Source: Listeria kieliensis
GTDB lineage: Bacteria > Bacillota > Bacilli > Lactobacillales > Listeriaceae
Length of the DNA: 64,000 nucleotides
Direction of reading: 5' to 3'
NCBI RefSeq assembly: GCF_003369925.1
Contig: NZ_LARY01000002.1
Span: forward strand, 930,001 to 994,000
The notes under the pieces are model-generated. The model searched no databases and was not told where the DNA came from. It saw nothing but the letters and a program-made list of their open reading frames with translations. Below, one piece after another: positions 50,418-60,686 of the stretch. Numbering within the stretch: the stretch's first letter is position 1; every line of letters begins with the position of its first letter. Made by a program: the position numbers and the translations under genes.

Positions 50418-52391
50418 ATGCAGAGCTTTTTTGAAAAAAGAATGCTTAAATATCCATTATATGGCTTAATTGCCGCGACCATTATTCTGTGTGTCATCAC
50501 CTTTTTTTATGCTTGGTGGCTCTCCATTGTTATTTTTGTAGCAGGTATTGTGCTGATTACAGCGATGTTTTACTTTGAACACCGCTTGAACCAGGATGTG
50601 CAGAATTATGTTTCTAATTTGACCTACCGGATTAAGCGCAGTGAGGAAGATGCGCTTGTTGAGATGCCGATGGGGATTATGCTGTATGATGAAAATTATA
50701 ATATCCAATGGGTTAATCCGTTCATGACGAAGTATTTTGATAATAAAAGTGTTATCGGCGATTCTCTCGAGGAAGTGGGGCCGGAATTTCTTTCTGTCAT
50801 TAAAGAAGAAGGAACGGAAGGAATTCAGACGATCAGTTGGAAAGACCGACGCTTTGATACCATTATTAAACGAGAAGAACGGATTCTTTATCTTTATGAC
50901 CGAACGGATTACTATGAACTCAACACCAAATATCGTGAAGAAAAAGCTGTATTTGCGATTATTTTTCTGGATAACTACGACGAATGGGCGCAGGGGATGG
51001 ATGACCGGCGCAGAAGCGGGTTGAATAGCCTTGTCACAACGATGTTAACGAACTGGGCGCAAGAAAGGCGGATTTACCTTAAGCGAATTAATGCCGATCG
51101 GTTCATCGCTTTCTTGAACGAGGAGAAGCTTGACAAATTAGAAGAAGAAAAATTTCAAATTCTTGACCGCATCCGTGAGCGAACTTCGAAACAAAACATC
51201 CCACTGACACTTAGTATCGGAATCGGGCACAAAGAGGAAGACTTGATCGACTTGGCGGACCTTGCGCAATCGAGTTTGGACTTAGCGCTTGGACGAGGTG
51301 GCGACCAGGTGGTTATCAAGGAACCAGAAGGCCACGTGCGCTTCTACGGCGGTAAGACCAATCCGATGGAAAAACGGACTCGGGTTCGGGCGCGAGTGAT
51401 TTCGCAAGCGCTTCAAGAGCTGATTAGCCAAAGCGATCAGGTTTTCGTGATGGGGCACCGTTTTCCGGATATGGATGTGATCGGGTCAAGCCTTGGCGTG
51501 ATGCGGATTGCTGAAATGAATGACCGTAACGCGTATGTGGTTGTGGAGCCGGGTAAGATGAGCCCGGATGTGGAGCGGCTGATGAGCGAAATTGAAGAGT
51601 ATCCGAATGTGATTAAAAATATTGTGACGCCGCAAGTGGCAAATGAAAATATTACCAACAAAAGTTTGCTCGTGATTGTCGATACGCATAAGCCTTCGAT
51701 GGTTATCAATCAGGAATTGCTTGAATCGGCTTCTAATGTGGTCGTAATAGATCATCACAGACGTTCTGAGGAATTTATCGAGAATCCTGTGTTAGTTTAT
51801 ATTGAACCGTACGCTTCTTCGACAGCGGAGCTTGTAACGGAACTGTTTGAATATCAGCCAGATCTCGAACAAGTCGGGAAAATCGAAGCTACTGCACTCT
51901 TATCGGGAATTGTTGTGGATACGAAGAATTTCACGCTACGAACGGGGTCAAGGACGTTTGATGCGGCTAGTTATTTGCGCTCGCTTGGGGCGGACACGGT
52001 GCTCGTGCAAAATTTCCTTAAGGAAGATTTGGCAACCTTTACGCAGCGAAGCAGTCTAGTTGAAGCGCTTGAGATTTATCATGATGGGATGGCAATTGCT
52101 AAGGGTGCTGAAGATGAAGTTTATGGCACGGTGATTGCTGCTCAAGCGGCGGATACGATGCTTTCGATGGAAGGCGTTGAGGCGTCGTTTGTTGTGACGC
52201 TTAGACCGGACAAGATGATTGGAATTAGCGCCAGATCGCTTGGTGAAATTAATGTTCAGGTGATTATGGAAAAACTTGGCGGTGGTGGACATTTATCAAA
52301 TGCCGCTACGCAGCTGAAAGGTGTTACAATTGAAGAGGCTACAAAAGAATTGATTGCAGCGATTGATGCTTATTGGAAAGGAGAGACTTAA
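50418..52391 (+). CDS. gdpP: Cyclic-di-AMP phosphodiesterase GdpP
   Basis: 657 residues. Two N-terminal membrane helices, a PAS-like domain (about 85-150), a degenerate GGDEF domain (about 170-300), then a DHH-DHHA1 domain: VMGHRFPDMDVIGSSLG near 343, VVIDHHRRSEE near 443 and GGGGHLSNAATQLKG near 618. It hydrolyses c-di-AMP and so affects cell wall and osmotic balance. rplI begins 3 bases after it. Confidence 0.96.
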   Translation: MQSFFEKRMLKYPLYGLIAATIILCVITFFYAWWLSIVIFVAGIVLITAMFYFEHRLNQDVQNYVSNLTYRIKRSEEDALVEMPMGIMLYDENYNIQWVNPFMTKYFDNKSVIGDSLEEVGPEFLSVIKEEGTEGIQTISWKDRRFDTIIKREERILYLYDRTDYYELNTKYREEKAVFAIIFLDNYDEWAQGMDDRRRSGLNSLVTTMLTNWAQERRIYLKRINADRFIAFLNEEKLDKLEEEKFQILDRIRERTSKQNIPLTLSIGIGHKEEDLIDLADLAQSSLDLALGRGGDQVVIKEPEGHVRFYGGKTNPMEKRTRVRARVISQALQELISQSDQVFVMGHRFPDMDVIGSSLGVMRIAEMNDRNAYVVVEPGKMSPDVERLMSEIEEYPNVIKNIVTPQVANENITNKSLLVIVDTHKPSMVINQELLESASNVVVIDHHRRSEEFIENPVLVYIEPYASSTAELVTELFEYQPDLEQVGKIEATALLSGIVVDTKNFTLRTGSRTFDAASYLRSLGADTVLVQNFLKEDLATFTQRSSLVEALEIYHDGMAIAKGAEDEVYGTVIAAQAADTMLSMEGVEASFVVTLRPDKMIGISARSLGEINVQVIMEKLGGGGHLSNAATQLKGVTIEEATKELIAAIDAYWKGET

Positions 52392-52394
52392 GGT

Positions 52395-52841
52395 ATGAAA
52401 GTTATTTTTTTGAAAGATGTAAAAGGTAAAGGGAAAAAAGGCGAAATGAAAGAGGTTGCGGATGGATATGCGCAAAACTTTTTGATTAAAAATGGTTACG
52501 CAGCTGAAGCGAATTCGCAAAATATGAGTGCGCTACGCGGGCAACAAAAAAAAGCGGAAAAAGTCGCACAAGAAGAGCTGGATGATGCTAAGGCGCTTAA
52601 GGAGAAACTAGAAGGGCTTACGGTTGAACTGAAGGCGAAATCTGGTGAGGGCGGTCGTTTGTTTGGTTCGATTACGTCTAAACAAATTGCTCAAGCTTTG
52701 CAAAAAGATGAAGGTATTAAAATCGACAAGCGCAAACTGGAGCTTCCTGACGCGATTCGTGCACTTGGGTATACAAATGTGCCGGTGAAGTTGCATCATG
52801 AAGTGACGGCTACGCTTAAGGTGCATGTTGGGGAAGAATAA
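52395..52841 (+). CDS. rplI: 50S ribosomal protein L9
   Basis: 148 residues. The start [19 protein letters not shown] and [14 protein letters not shown] are the L9 signature; the C-terminal domain has [18 protein letters not shown]. Coupled to gdpP and followed by dnaB, the normal order. Confidence 0.97.
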   Translation: MKVIFLKDVKGKGKKGEMKEVADGYAQNFLIKNGYAAEANSQNMSALRGQQKKAEKVAQEELDDAKALKEKLEGLTVELKAKSGEGGRLFGSITSKQIAQALQKDEGIKIDKRKLELPDAIRALGYTNVPVKLHHEVTATLKVHVGEE

Positions 52842-52862
52842 TTTAGCTAGAAGGGGAGCGTA

Positions 52863-54230
52863 GTGTCAGTGGATACTTTTCAAGATCGTACGCCGCCGCA
52901 AAATGTGGAGGCGGAAAAAGCTGTTCTCGGTGCCATTTTTCTTGAACCAAATGCCCTGATTACGGCTTCTGAAATATTAATGCCGGATGATTTTTATCGG
53001 CAGTCACACCAATTGATCTTTGAGACGATGCTTAATTTGAATGACCACGGGAAAGCGGTTGATGTGCTAACGGTTTATGAAGCACTTTCGGCAAGTGGTC
53101 AGATTGAAGATGCGGGCGGGTTGCCTTATTTGACGGAACTGGCGGGTTCTGTTCCGACGGCAGCCAACCTTGAATATTATGCGCATATTATCGAAGACAA
53201 GGCGCTTTTACGACGTTTGATTCGAACGGCAACGCAGATAGCAACGGATGGTTATTCGCGCGAGGATGAGCTTGATTCGCTCATGGATGAAGCGGAAAAA
53301 AGTATTTTGGAAGTGTCGCAACGGAAAAATGTTGGGGCGTTCCAGAATATTAAAGATGTGCTCGTTAAGACGTATGACGACATCGAGATGCTGCACAATC
53401 GCAAGGGGGATATTACTGGGATTCCAACTGGGTTTCATGAGCTTGATAACATGACGGCGGGCTTTCAGCGTAATGACCTCATCATTGTAGCGGCGCGGCC
53501 ATCTGTTGGTAAAACGGCATTTGCGTTAAATATTGCGCAGAATGTGGCGACGAAAACGGATGAGAATGTGGCGATTTTCAGTCTCGAAATGGGGGCTGAA
53601 CAGCTCGTGATGCGGATGCTTTGTGCGGAAGGGAATATCAATGCGCAAAACTTGCGGACGGGCTCGCTTACGAATGATGATTGGCAGAAGCTTACGATTG
53701 CGATGGGGACGCTTTCGAATTCAGGGATTTTTATTGATGATACGCCTGGAGTTCGTGTGAATGAAATTCGGTCGAAATGCCGTCGCTTGAAGCAAGAAGC
53801 GGGGCTTGGAATGATCGTGATCGACTACTTACAGCTTATTCAAGGTAGCGGCAGAAGTGGGGAAAATAGACAACAAGAGGTTTCTGAGATCTCAAGGTCA
53901 CTCAAAGCGCTCGCACGGGAACTCGAAGTTCCTGTTATCGCGCTTTCGCAGTTATCGCGGAGCGTTGAGCAACGCCAAGATAAGCGGCCGATGATGTCGG
54001 ATATCCGAGAATCTGGTTCGATCGAGCAAGATGCGGATATCGTTGCGTTTTTATATCGTGAGGATTACTATGATCGCGAGGGTGAAAATGATGGGACGAT
54101 TGAAATCATCATTGCTAAACAGCGGAATGGCCCAGTTGGGGATGTGAAGCTGGCCTTTGTGAAGGAATATAATAAGTTTGTGAATCTCGAAGTGCGCTAT
54201 GATGACGCAATGGCGCCGCCGGGAGCTTAG
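52863..54230 (+). CDS. dnaB: Replicative DNA helicase
   Basis: 455 residues (called dnaC in B. subtilis). N-terminal helical domain with PPQNVEAEKAVLGAIFLEP; RecA-like motor with Walker A AARPSVGKTAFALNIA near 211 and Walker B IVIDYLQLIQG near 320. It unwinds DNA at the fork. GTG start behind AAGGGGAG. Confidence 0.97.
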   Translation: MSVDTFQDRTPPQNVEAEKAVLGAIFLEPNALITASEILMPDDFYRQSHQLIFETMLNLNDHGKAVDVLTVYEALSASGQIEDAGGLPYLTELAGSVPTAANLEYYAHIIEDKALLRRLIRTATQIATDGYSREDELDSLMDEAEKSILEVSQRKNVGAFQNIKDVLVKTYDDIEMLHNRKGDITGIPTGFHELDNMTAGFQRNDLIIVAARPSVGKTAFALNIAQNVATKTDENVAIFSLEMGAEQLVMRMLCAEGNINAQNLRTGSLTNDDWQKLTIAMGTLSNSGIFIDDTPGVRVNEIRSKCRRLKQEAGLGMIVIDYLQLIQGSGRSGENRQQEVSEISRSLKALARELEVPVIALSQLSRSVEQRQDKRPMMSDIRESGSIEQDADIVAFLYREDYYDREGENDGTIEIIIAKQRNGPVGDVKLAFVKEYNKFVNLEVRYDDAMAPPGA

Positions 54231-54233
54231 TTT

Positions 54234-54281
54234 AAACCTATTTGTTTGAAGCGCGACTTTGTGCTTGAAGCAAGTAGGTTT
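54234..54281 (+). terminator. dnaB terminator
   Basis: 14-bp stem (AAACCTATTTGTTT with AAGCAAGTAGGTTT, G-T pairs allowed), large loop, then TTTTTAT. Confidence 0.8.
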
Positions 54282-54328
54282 TTTTTATGGGTTTTGCGGG
54301 AATGCAGAAACTGAAGGGGTGAACGCGG

Positions 54329-54784
54329 ATGATGAAAGAATATGGTCGAATTTTAACGGCGGTTGATGGCTCGGAAAGTGGGGAAGCGGCTTTTTTCAAG
54401 GCAGTTCAAGTTGCGCTTCGCAATCACGCGGAACTGTTAATTGTCAACGTGGTAGATACGCTTTATTTTGCAAATGTGACGGCAGCAGATGGAGGCGCGA
54501 CGGTTAATCAATTTACGGAAACTTCGAAACAGCTGCTAGAGGATTACCGGAAGCGAGCTGAGGAAATGGGGCTTAGCAAAGTGAACGCAGAAGTCGTTTA
54601 TGGTTCGCCGAAAGCACGGATCGTCGAGATCGCTGAAGATGATTTTCACCCAGACCTGATCGTGGTTGGGGCGGTTGGCCAGTCGAGGCTCGCGCGTATG
54701 CTTTTAGGAAGTGTCGCTTCTTATGTAACCGTCCACGCACCTTGCGATGTATTAGTGGAACGGGAATCGATTTCAAAAAAATAA
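54329..54784 (+). CDS. Universal stress protein (UspA family)
   Basis: 151 residues. YGRILTAVDGSESGEAAF at the start and the ATP-binding VVGAVGQSRLARMLLGSVASYV near 112-133 mark an ATP-binding Usp. It stands alone between two terminators. Role likely stress survival; partner unknown. Confidence 0.93.
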   Translation: MMKEYGRILTAVDGSESGEAAFFKAVQVALRNHAELLIVNVVDTLYFANVTAADGGATVNQFTETSKQLLEDYRKRAEEMGLSKVNAEVVYGSPKARIVEIAEDDFHPDLIVVGAVGQSRLARMLLGSVASYVTVHAPCDVLVERESISKK

Positions 54785-54790
54785 TGGAAG

Positions 54791-54826
54791 AAAAAGACAA
54801 GAGTTCTCGAGCTTTCTTGTCTTTTT
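54791..54826 (+). terminator. usp terminator
   Basis: AAAAAGACAAGA pairs with TCTTGTCTTTTT around a 12-base inner region that itself holds CTCGAG. Confidence 0.88.
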
Positions 54827-54874
54827 CGTTTATAATGGGGAGAGATATAGGCAAGAAAGGGGCGTATGGCTTAA

Positions 54875-55546
54875 ATGGTCAAAGTGTTAATTGCAGATGA
54901 TGATGAGGCGATTCGAAAACTTGTGGGGCATTATGTGCGTGCTGAAGGATTTGAGCCAATCTTTGCAAGTGATGGAGATGAAGCGTTAGATTTGCTTGAA
55001 GTGAATTCAGCGGAGCTCGCGATCGTGGATCTGATGATGCCAAAACGGGATGGCTATTTGGTTGCGAAGCACATCCGCACGTTTTATGATATTCCGATCA
55101 TCATGTTGACGGCTAAAAATCAACTGTTGGATAAAGAGAAAGGCTTTGAAGCGGGGACGGATGATTATTTGACGAAGCCGTTTGAACCGGAAGAATTGAT
55201 TTACCGGATTCGTGCATTGTTGCGGCGCTTTCAGAAGGCAAGCGCGAAAACGATCCAAGTAGGCCATTTGATGATCGATAAGGGAAGTTATGCGGTGAAA
55301 GCTGGGCAGAAAGAGTGGCTACTTCCGGTAAAGGAATTCGAGCTACTTTATCAACTTGCCAGTTTCCCGGAACGTATTTTTACGCGCGAGGAACTGATCG
55401 AGCAAATTTGGGGCAAGGATTATGATGGGGCCGACCGCACGGTGGATGTACATATTAAGCGGTTGCGTGACCATTTTAAGCAGGAAAGCGGCATTTTGAT
55501 TACGACAGTGCGCGGTTTGGGATATAAATTGGAGGAGCTAAAATGA
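54875..55546 (+). CDS. OmpR-family response regulator
   Basis: 223 residues. Receiver with DDDEAIRKL at the start, phospho-acceptor in LAIVDLMMPKRDGY (Asp52) and Lys in FEAGTDDYLTKPF; winged-helix domain ending DRTVDVHIKRLRDHF ... TTVRGLGYKLE. It overlaps the kinase gene by 4 bases. Together with the ABC genes downstream it resembles stress- or peptide-responsive modules. Confidence 0.93.
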   Translation: MVKVLIADDDEAIRKLVGHYVRAEGFEPIFASDGDEALDLLEVNSAELAIVDLMMPKRDGYLVAKHIRTFYDIPIIMLTAKNQLLDKEKGFEAGTDDYLTKPFEPEELIYRIRALLRRFQKASAKTIQVGHLMIDKGSYAVKAGQKEWLLPVKEFELLYQLASFPERIFTREELIEQIWGKDYDGADRTVDVHIKRLRDHFKQESGILITTVRGLGYKLEELK

Positions 55547-56931
55547 CAAGGTCGATTTACGGCAAGTTCGTTGCAGTCACGCTTGCAGTGATGTTTATAA
55601 GCAGCTTCCTTGGTTTCTTGTTCGCAAATGTTTATTACCAGTGGAAGCTTAAGCCGGTCAATGATGCGAAGGTTACGCAAGTCGCTCTGCGGGTAGCGGC
55701 GTTTTATCAGGAGAATGAGGAGCTTGATTTGGAACGCTATTTGAACCAAATGGGCGATATGGGCTATCAGCTGCTGTTAACGGACGGGAAAGCGGAGCAG
55801 GACTATTTTGGCGGGGATTTTCGAGTGAAAAAGCTGGATCAATCCATTATCAAGCAAGTTTTGGCGGGGGAAACGTACCACGGGATTGATCAATTTGATG
55901 GTGGCTTATTTGTGACGGGCTTTTTTGATAATCAACTTAAAAATTCGATCGGTGTTCCGATTAAAACACCGGATGGGCAAAAAGCGCTGTTTGTGCGACC
56001 GGACCAAGAAGCGCAATTTGGTGAGTTGCGGTTTTTCTTTGCGCTGATTTTGATGCTCACGGCGCTGATAAGCATTATTTTGGTCTTTATTAGTACGCGG
56101 ATGGTCGCACGGCCGATTCGCAAGCTGACGAAGGCAACGGAAAAAATTGCAGCGGGAGATTTTGATGTGAAACTTGATACGAAGCGTAAAGATGAGATTG
56201 GGCAACTTGGCGCTTCTTTCACGAAGATGACGGATGAACTCGCGGCTGTTGATGCGGCGCGCCAGGAGTTTGTCGCGAATGTCTCTCATGAGTTGCAGTC
56301 GCCGCTTACTTCGATGCACGGCTTTGCGGAGCTTCTCGCTCAGGATGAACTCTCGGAAGAAGAGCGGAAATCTTATTTGACGCTGTTGTCGCAGGAAACG
56401 GCCAGACTTTCAAGGCTCACGAAGCAATTGCTTTTGCTGGCGTTTTTGGATAAGGAAACCGGGAATATTGGGCAAGAAACGGTGGAGCTGGCTCCAGCGA
56501 TTCGAAAGACCATCCGGATGTTCGAGTGGAAAATTCAGGAGAAAGAGCTTAGCGTGACGATAGACTTGTCAGACGCTATGGTGCAAGGAGATGCGGAATT
56601 GATCGAACAAATTTGGCAAAACTTGCTTTCGAATGCGGTGAAATATACGCCGGAACAGGGTTCGATTGAGATTTCAAGCAGAGAGCAGGAAGATTGGGTC
56701 GAAATTCGCGTTCGAAATTCCGGGGCGCCAATCCCAGATGAAAAACTTGGAAAAATCTTTGAACGGTTTTACCGGGGAGATGAATCTCGCTTGCGGAGCG
56801 GGGAATCTAGCGGTTTAGGCTTATCTATTGTCGAAAAGATCATCAAGCTTTCTAGCGGGTCGATTTCGGTTCGAAGTGAAGCGGAGTTTGGAACGGAATT
56901 TGTCGTTCGGCTCAAAAAAGCAAATTTGTAA
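55543..56931 (+). CDS. Sensor histidine kinase
   Basis: 462 residues. Two membrane helices (about 10-32 and 165-188) frame an extracellular sensor of about 130 residues; HAMP (RPIRKLTKATEKIAAGDFDV), phospho-acceptor His in VANVSHELQSPLTSM (His249), ATPase with IWQNLLSNAVKYTPE near 349 and SSGLGLSIVEKI near 424. Partner of the regulator encoded just before it. Confidence 0.93.
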   Translation: MTRSIYGKFVAVTLAVMFISSFLGFLFANVYYQWKLKPVNDAKVTQVALRVAAFYQENEELDLERYLNQMGDMGYQLLLTDGKAEQDYFGGDFRVKKLDQSIIKQVLAGETYHGIDQFDGGLFVTGFFDNQLKNSIGVPIKTPDGQKALFVRPDQEAQFGELRFFFALILMLTALISIILVFISTRMVARPIRKLTKATEKIAAGDFDVKLDTKRKDEIGQLGASFTKMTDELAAVDAARQEFVANVSHELQSPLTSMHGFAELLAQDELSEEERKSYLTLLSQETARLSRLTKQLLLLAFLDKETGNIGQETVELAPAIRKTIRMFEWKIQEKELSVTIDLSDAMVQGDAELIEQIWQNLLSNAVKYTPEQGSIEISSREQEDWVEIRVRNSGAPIPDEKLGKIFERFYRGDESRLRSGESSGLGLSIVEKIIKLSSGSISVRSEAEFGTEFVVRLKKANL

Positions 56932-56937
56932 TCGGAA

Positions 56938-56955
56938 GTTCACATTCTGTTCACA
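56938..56955 (+). promoter_or_regulatory. 11-bp-spaced direct repeat, likely response regulator operator
   Basis: GTTCACA-TTCT-GTTCACA: two identical 7-mers one helical turn apart, upstream of the ABC transporter genes and directly after the kinase gene. This is the layout OmpR-family regulators bind as a dimer. Possible -10 elements follow within TATCTTACAGT. Confidence 0.7.
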
Positions 56956-56998
56956 CTGGTATCTTACAGTAAGAGGGTAAGGTAAAGGAGTGAACGGA

Positions 56999-58075
56999 AT
57001 GTTTTTAGCATTGAAGGAATTGAAACATGCAAAATTAAAGTTTTCGCTAGTCGTTTTGATCATGGTTTTGATCGCTTGGCTCGTGTTATTTGTGACGGGG
57101 CTTGCAAATGGACTTGCGAGCGACAATGGTTCGGCGATTGAATCGAGCAAGGCAACAGGATTTTTAGTTGAGAAAGATTCGGATAATCGTTTGACGCGTT
57201 CGAGTCTTTCGGAAGAGAAGGTTCAACGAGCGGAAGAAAAGTTCGGGAAGAACGCTACGGCGCTGGGTGTTCAAATGACAACGGTCACAAAGCCGAGCGC
57301 AGCGAAAAAGACAGACGTGACTTTTTTTGGAATTGATCCTAGCCGTTTCTTGGTACCGGAACAGGTTTCTGGGGAATCACTTTCGGGGAGCAAGGAAAAT
57401 AGTGTGATTGCGGACGAGAAACTGAAGGAGAGCGGCTACAAACTTGGTGATAAGGTGAAAGACCAGATGAGCGGAGCCGTTTTTGAGATCATTGGTTTTG
57501 CGAAAAAAGCCACATATAGTCATACGCCTGTTCTTTATACAAGTTTTGATAGTTTTAAGAAGTTACAACAACGTGGAGCTAGTTCATATAATGCGGTTGC
57601 ACTTCAAAATGATTCAGGAGAAGACTTTGCGCAAAGCGGGCTTGTTTATGCGAGTTCAAAGGAAGTGCTTGAAAATATCCCTGGCTATTCAGAGGAGCAA
57701 GGTTCGCTTCTCATGATGATCGCGTTTCTATTTGTGATTGCCGCGTTCGTCTTGGCTGCCTTTTTCTATGTCATTACGATTCAAAAAATGAATCAGTTGG
57801 GCATCTTGAAAGCGGTTGGCGCAAAAACGAGCTATTTAGCGCGCAGTATTGTTTTTCAAGTTATTTTCCTGGCTTTTGTCAGTTTAGTAATTAGTAACGC
57901 GCTTACGTTCTTAATGGCGCTTGCACTTCCTGATAGCATGCCATTCAATTTAAGTCAGCTTACGGCGCTACTGTGCTCGGGGCTATTCATTTTAATGGCT
58001 GTGCTAGGTTCAATATTATCATTAAGCCGCGTTGTTCGTGTCGATGCGCTTGAAGCGATTGGGAGGGTAAACTGA
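56999..58075 (+). CDS. ABC transporter permease, FtsX/MacB-like
   Basis: 358 residues from ATG at 56999 behind AAAGGAG. One N-terminal helix, a large extracellular domain (about 45-225) and three C-terminal helices with the FtsX-family turn QKMNQLGILKAVGAKTSYLARSI near 262. Such permeases work in cell-envelope stress or peptide efflux rather than import. Coupled to the ATPase gene one base after its stop. Confidence 0.88.
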   Translation: MFLALKELKHAKLKFSLVVLIMVLIAWLVLFVTGLANGLASDNGSAIESSKATGFLVEKDSDNRLTRSSLSEEKVQRAEEKFGKNATALGVQMTTVTKPSAAKKTDVTFFGIDPSRFLVPEQVSGESLSGSKENSVIADEKLKESGYKLGDKVKDQMSGAVFEIIGFAKKATYSHTPVLYTSFDSFKKLQQRGASSYNAVALQNDSGEDFAQSGLVYASSKEVLENIPGYSEEQGSLLMMIAFLFVIAAFVLAAFFYVITIQKMNQLGILKAVGAKTSYLARSIVFQVIFLAFVSLVISNALTFLMALALPDSMPFNLSQLTALLCSGLFILMAVLGSILSLSRVVRVDALEAIGRVN

Positions 58076-58076
58076 T

Positions 58077-58757
58077 ATGCAAACGACTAAATTGAGTTTT
58101 AAAGATGTAACGAAATTTTATCACGACGGGGAAACGACAATTGAAGTGTTGCGAAATGTGAATTTAGAGGTTGAACAAGGTGAATTTGTCGCCATTGTTG
58201 GACCATCTGGGTCTGGCAAAAGTACGTTTCTTTCCATCGCAGGAGCGCTGCTTACGCCAAGCTCGGGGCAAGTGTTCGTTGATACCAAGGAAGTCACAAA
58301 TTTGTCCAAGAAAAAATTGACCCGAACGAGGCTTGAGGAAATTGGTTTTATTTTTCAAGGCGCCAACTTGGTTCCTTACTTGACGGTTCTAGACCAGCTG
58401 CTTGTGATTCCAGTTTTGAATGGTGAGCGTAAAGCTGGAAAGGCTCGCGCACTTAGTTTGCTAGCGGAGCTCGGGCTTACACATCGGAAAAATCAGTATC
58501 CGGATCGACTTTCTGGTGGCGAGCGGCAACGCGTAGCGATTGCGCGTGCGCTGATGAATGACCCGGAAGTGATTTTGGCGGATGAACCGACGGCAAGTCT
58601 TGATTCGGAGCGTGGCCGAAAAGTGGTCGAGATGATCGCTCGGGAAGTTAAACGCGAAAATAAGGCGGCTGTTATGGTGACGCATGATGAGCGGGTTCTC
58701 GATTTGTGCGACCGCGTCGTTCGGATTGAAGATGGAAGGCTTACGGAAGCGCGCTAA
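58077..58757 (+). CDS. ABC transporter ATP-binding protein (LolD/MacB type)
   Basis: 226 residues. Walker A GPSGSGKST near 42, signature RLSGGERQRVAIARAL near 143, Walker B VILADEPTASLDS near 164, His in MVTHDE near 200. It powers the FtsX-like permease encoded just upstream. Confidence 0.94.
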   Translation: MQTTKLSFKDVTKFYHDGETTIEVLRNVNLEVEQGEFVAIVGPSGSGKSTFLSIAGALLTPSSGQVFVDTKEVTNLSKKKLTRTRLEEIGFIFQGANLVPYLTVLDQLLVIPVLNGERKAGKARALSLLAELGLTHRKNQYPDRLSGGERQRVAIARALMNDPEVILADEPTASLDSERGRKVVEMIAREVKRENKAAVMVTHDERVLDLCDRVVRIEDGRLTEAR

Positions 58758-58909
58758 GGGGCCTGGAATTTTAAAACGCGAACATTAGGTTTCTTGCCTA
58801 AAAAATCGTTCGTAATATTGATTGACGAATAGCAAGGGAGACGGTACAATGGAGAATGGAAATAAGGAGCTTGCTTTGACGGGCTTAAATTATTAAAAGA
58901 GGTGTTTGC

Positions 58910-60202
58910 ATGTCTTCAGTTGTTGTTGTCGGAACACAATGGGGCGATGAAGGAAAAGGTAAGATTACGGATTTCTTGTCGGAGAACGCGGAAGCAATTG
59001 CACGTTATCAAGGTGGGAATAATGCGGGTCACACGATCAAATTTGATGGTGAAACGTATAAACTTCACTTGATTCCGTCGGGGATCTTCTATAAGGATAA
59101 GATCAGTGTAATCGGAAACGGGATGGTCGTTGATCCAAAAGCGCTCGTTACGGAATTGAAGTATTTACATGATAAAGGAATTGATACTCGGAATTTGCGA
59201 ATTTCGAACCGTGCGCATTTGATTCTGCCTTACCATATTCGGATTGATGAAGCGGACGAAGAGCGAAAAGGTGCAAATAAAATCGGTACAACGAAAAAGG
59301 GCATTGGCCCGGCTTACATGGATAAAGCGGCTCGTGTTGGGATTCGTGTGATTGACTTACTGGATAAAGAAACCTTTAAAGAAAAATTGGAGCAAAACTT
59401 GAAAGAGAAAAATCGTCTGTTGGAACGTTTTTATGAACTGGATGGTTTTTCGCTAGAAGAAATTTTGGATGAGTATTACGAATATGGTCAGGAGTTCAAA
59501 GAATATGTTTGCGATACGTCTGTTGTTTTAAATGATGCGCTAGATGAAGGAAAGCGGGTCTTATTTGAAGGTGCGCAAGGCGTTATGCTAGATATTGACC
59601 AAGGAACGTATCCGTTTGTTACTTCAAGCAACCCGATTGCTGGGGGAGTGACGATCGGAAGCGGCGTAGGCCCATCGAAAATCAATCATGTTGTTGGAGT
59701 GGCGAAAGCTTATACTTCTCGTGTAGGTGACGGTCCATTCCCGACAGAACTATTTGATGAAACAGGTGAACGAATTCGTGAAGTGGGTCATGAATACGGA
59801 ACAACAACTGGACGTGCTCGTCGTGTGGGCTGGTTTGACAGTGTTGTTGTGCGCCATGCTCGTCGTGTGAGTGGATTAACCGATTTATCACTCACTTTGC
59901 TAGACGTTTTAACTGGGATTGAAACACTTAAAATTTGTGTGGCATATAAACTTGATGGAAAAACGATTACCGAATTTCCAGCAAGCCTGAAAGACCTTGC
60001 TCGTTGTGAACCTGTGTATGAAGAATTACCAGGTTGGACAGAAGATATCACGGGTGTAAAATCATTAGATGAGCTTCCTGCTAACGCTCGTCATTATATG
60101 GAACGAATCGCGCAACTTACTGGCGTGCAAGTTTCGATGTTTTCCGTTGGTCCGGATCGAAACCAAACGCATGTTGTAAAAAGCGTGTGGCGTCTTGCTT
60201 GA
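58910..60202 (+). CDS. purA: Adenylosuccinate synthetase
   Basis: 430 residues. [20 protein letters not shown] at the N-terminus (catalytic Asp and GTP loop), [10 protein letters not shown] near 35, [18 protein letters not shown] near 128. It makes adenylosuccinate from IMP, aspartate and GTP. AAGAGGTG upstream. In L. monocytogenes purA also precedes a tRNA-Lys. Confidence 0.98.
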   Translation: MSSVVVVGTQWGDEGKGKITDFLSENAEAIARYQGGNNAGHTIKFDGETYKLHLIPSGIFYKDKISVIGNGMVVDPKALVTELKYLHDKGIDTRNLRISNRAHLILPYHIRIDEADEERKGANKIGTTKKGIGPAYMDKAARVGIRVIDLLDKETFKEKLEQNLKEKNRLLERFYELDGFSLEEILDEYYEYGQEFKEYVCDTSVVLNDALDEGKRVLFEGAQGVMLDIDQGTYPFVTSSNPIAGGVTIGSGVGPSKINHVVGVAKAYTSRVGDGPFPTELFDETGERIREVGHEYGTTTGRARRVGWFDSVVVRHARRVSGLTDLSLTLLDVLTGIETLKICVAYKLDGKTITEFPASLKDLARCEPVYEELPGWTEDITGVKSLDELPANARHYMERIAQLTGVQVSMFSVGPDRNQTHVVKSVWRLA

Positions 60203-60215
60203 TTTTTGAAGAGAT

Positions 60216-60239
60216 GCGTCCGCAACAATTTGCGGGCGC
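60216..60239 (+). terminator. purA terminator
   Basis: GCGTCCGCAA pairs with TTGCGGGCGC (one G-T pair), loop CAAT, then TTTTTTT. Confidence 0.92.
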
Positions 60240-60686
60240 TTTTTTTCAATAAAAATTGGTCTATCTAATTGTTTTGAATTTCATTATTTCTCGGGAAATA
60301 ATGAAGAAGCGGGTTCGCTAGCTACTAATTAAAAATTTCACAATCTGGATGCAGTTCAGATCATGTGTTTTATTCTTGAAATTAAATTGTAAATTTGAGT
60401 GTTGAAACCTGAATAAATAGCTATTTTGTCATATTCAGAAGGAAAAAAGTCGAAAAAATTATAAGTGTTTTTATTGCATTAAAGGAACAGAGGTGGTAGA
60501 ATTTTTATATTGATAGCGCTTACATTGTGAAAGGGGAAATTTATTACACTCTTGCTATTTTGCAAAATCTCTATTTTACGCTATGATAAAATCAGAGAAA
60601 AAACTGTTTTGACAAAGCTTTTTTAAAATTGGTAAGGCAGTGAAAAGTTTAAGCAAGACCCAAGAATAATGAGGGGGAAGTACATA
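60240..60686. other. 450-base control region of the amino-acid permease
   Basis: No gene. It holds an upstream promoter with a cre site (next entry) and a second possible promoter, TTGCAA-16-TATGAT, about 100 bases before the permease gene (-10 near 60581). The first 230 bases show nothing I recognise. Confidence 0.6.
60474..60524 (+). promoter_or_regulatory. Promoter and downstream cre site of the amino-acid permease
   Basis: TTGCAT (60474), 17 bases, TAGAAT (60497). TGATAGCGCTTACA (60511-60524) fits the CcpA cre consensus at 13 of 14 positions and lies at about +3 to +20, a roadblock position. Implies glucose repression. Confidence 0.75.
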
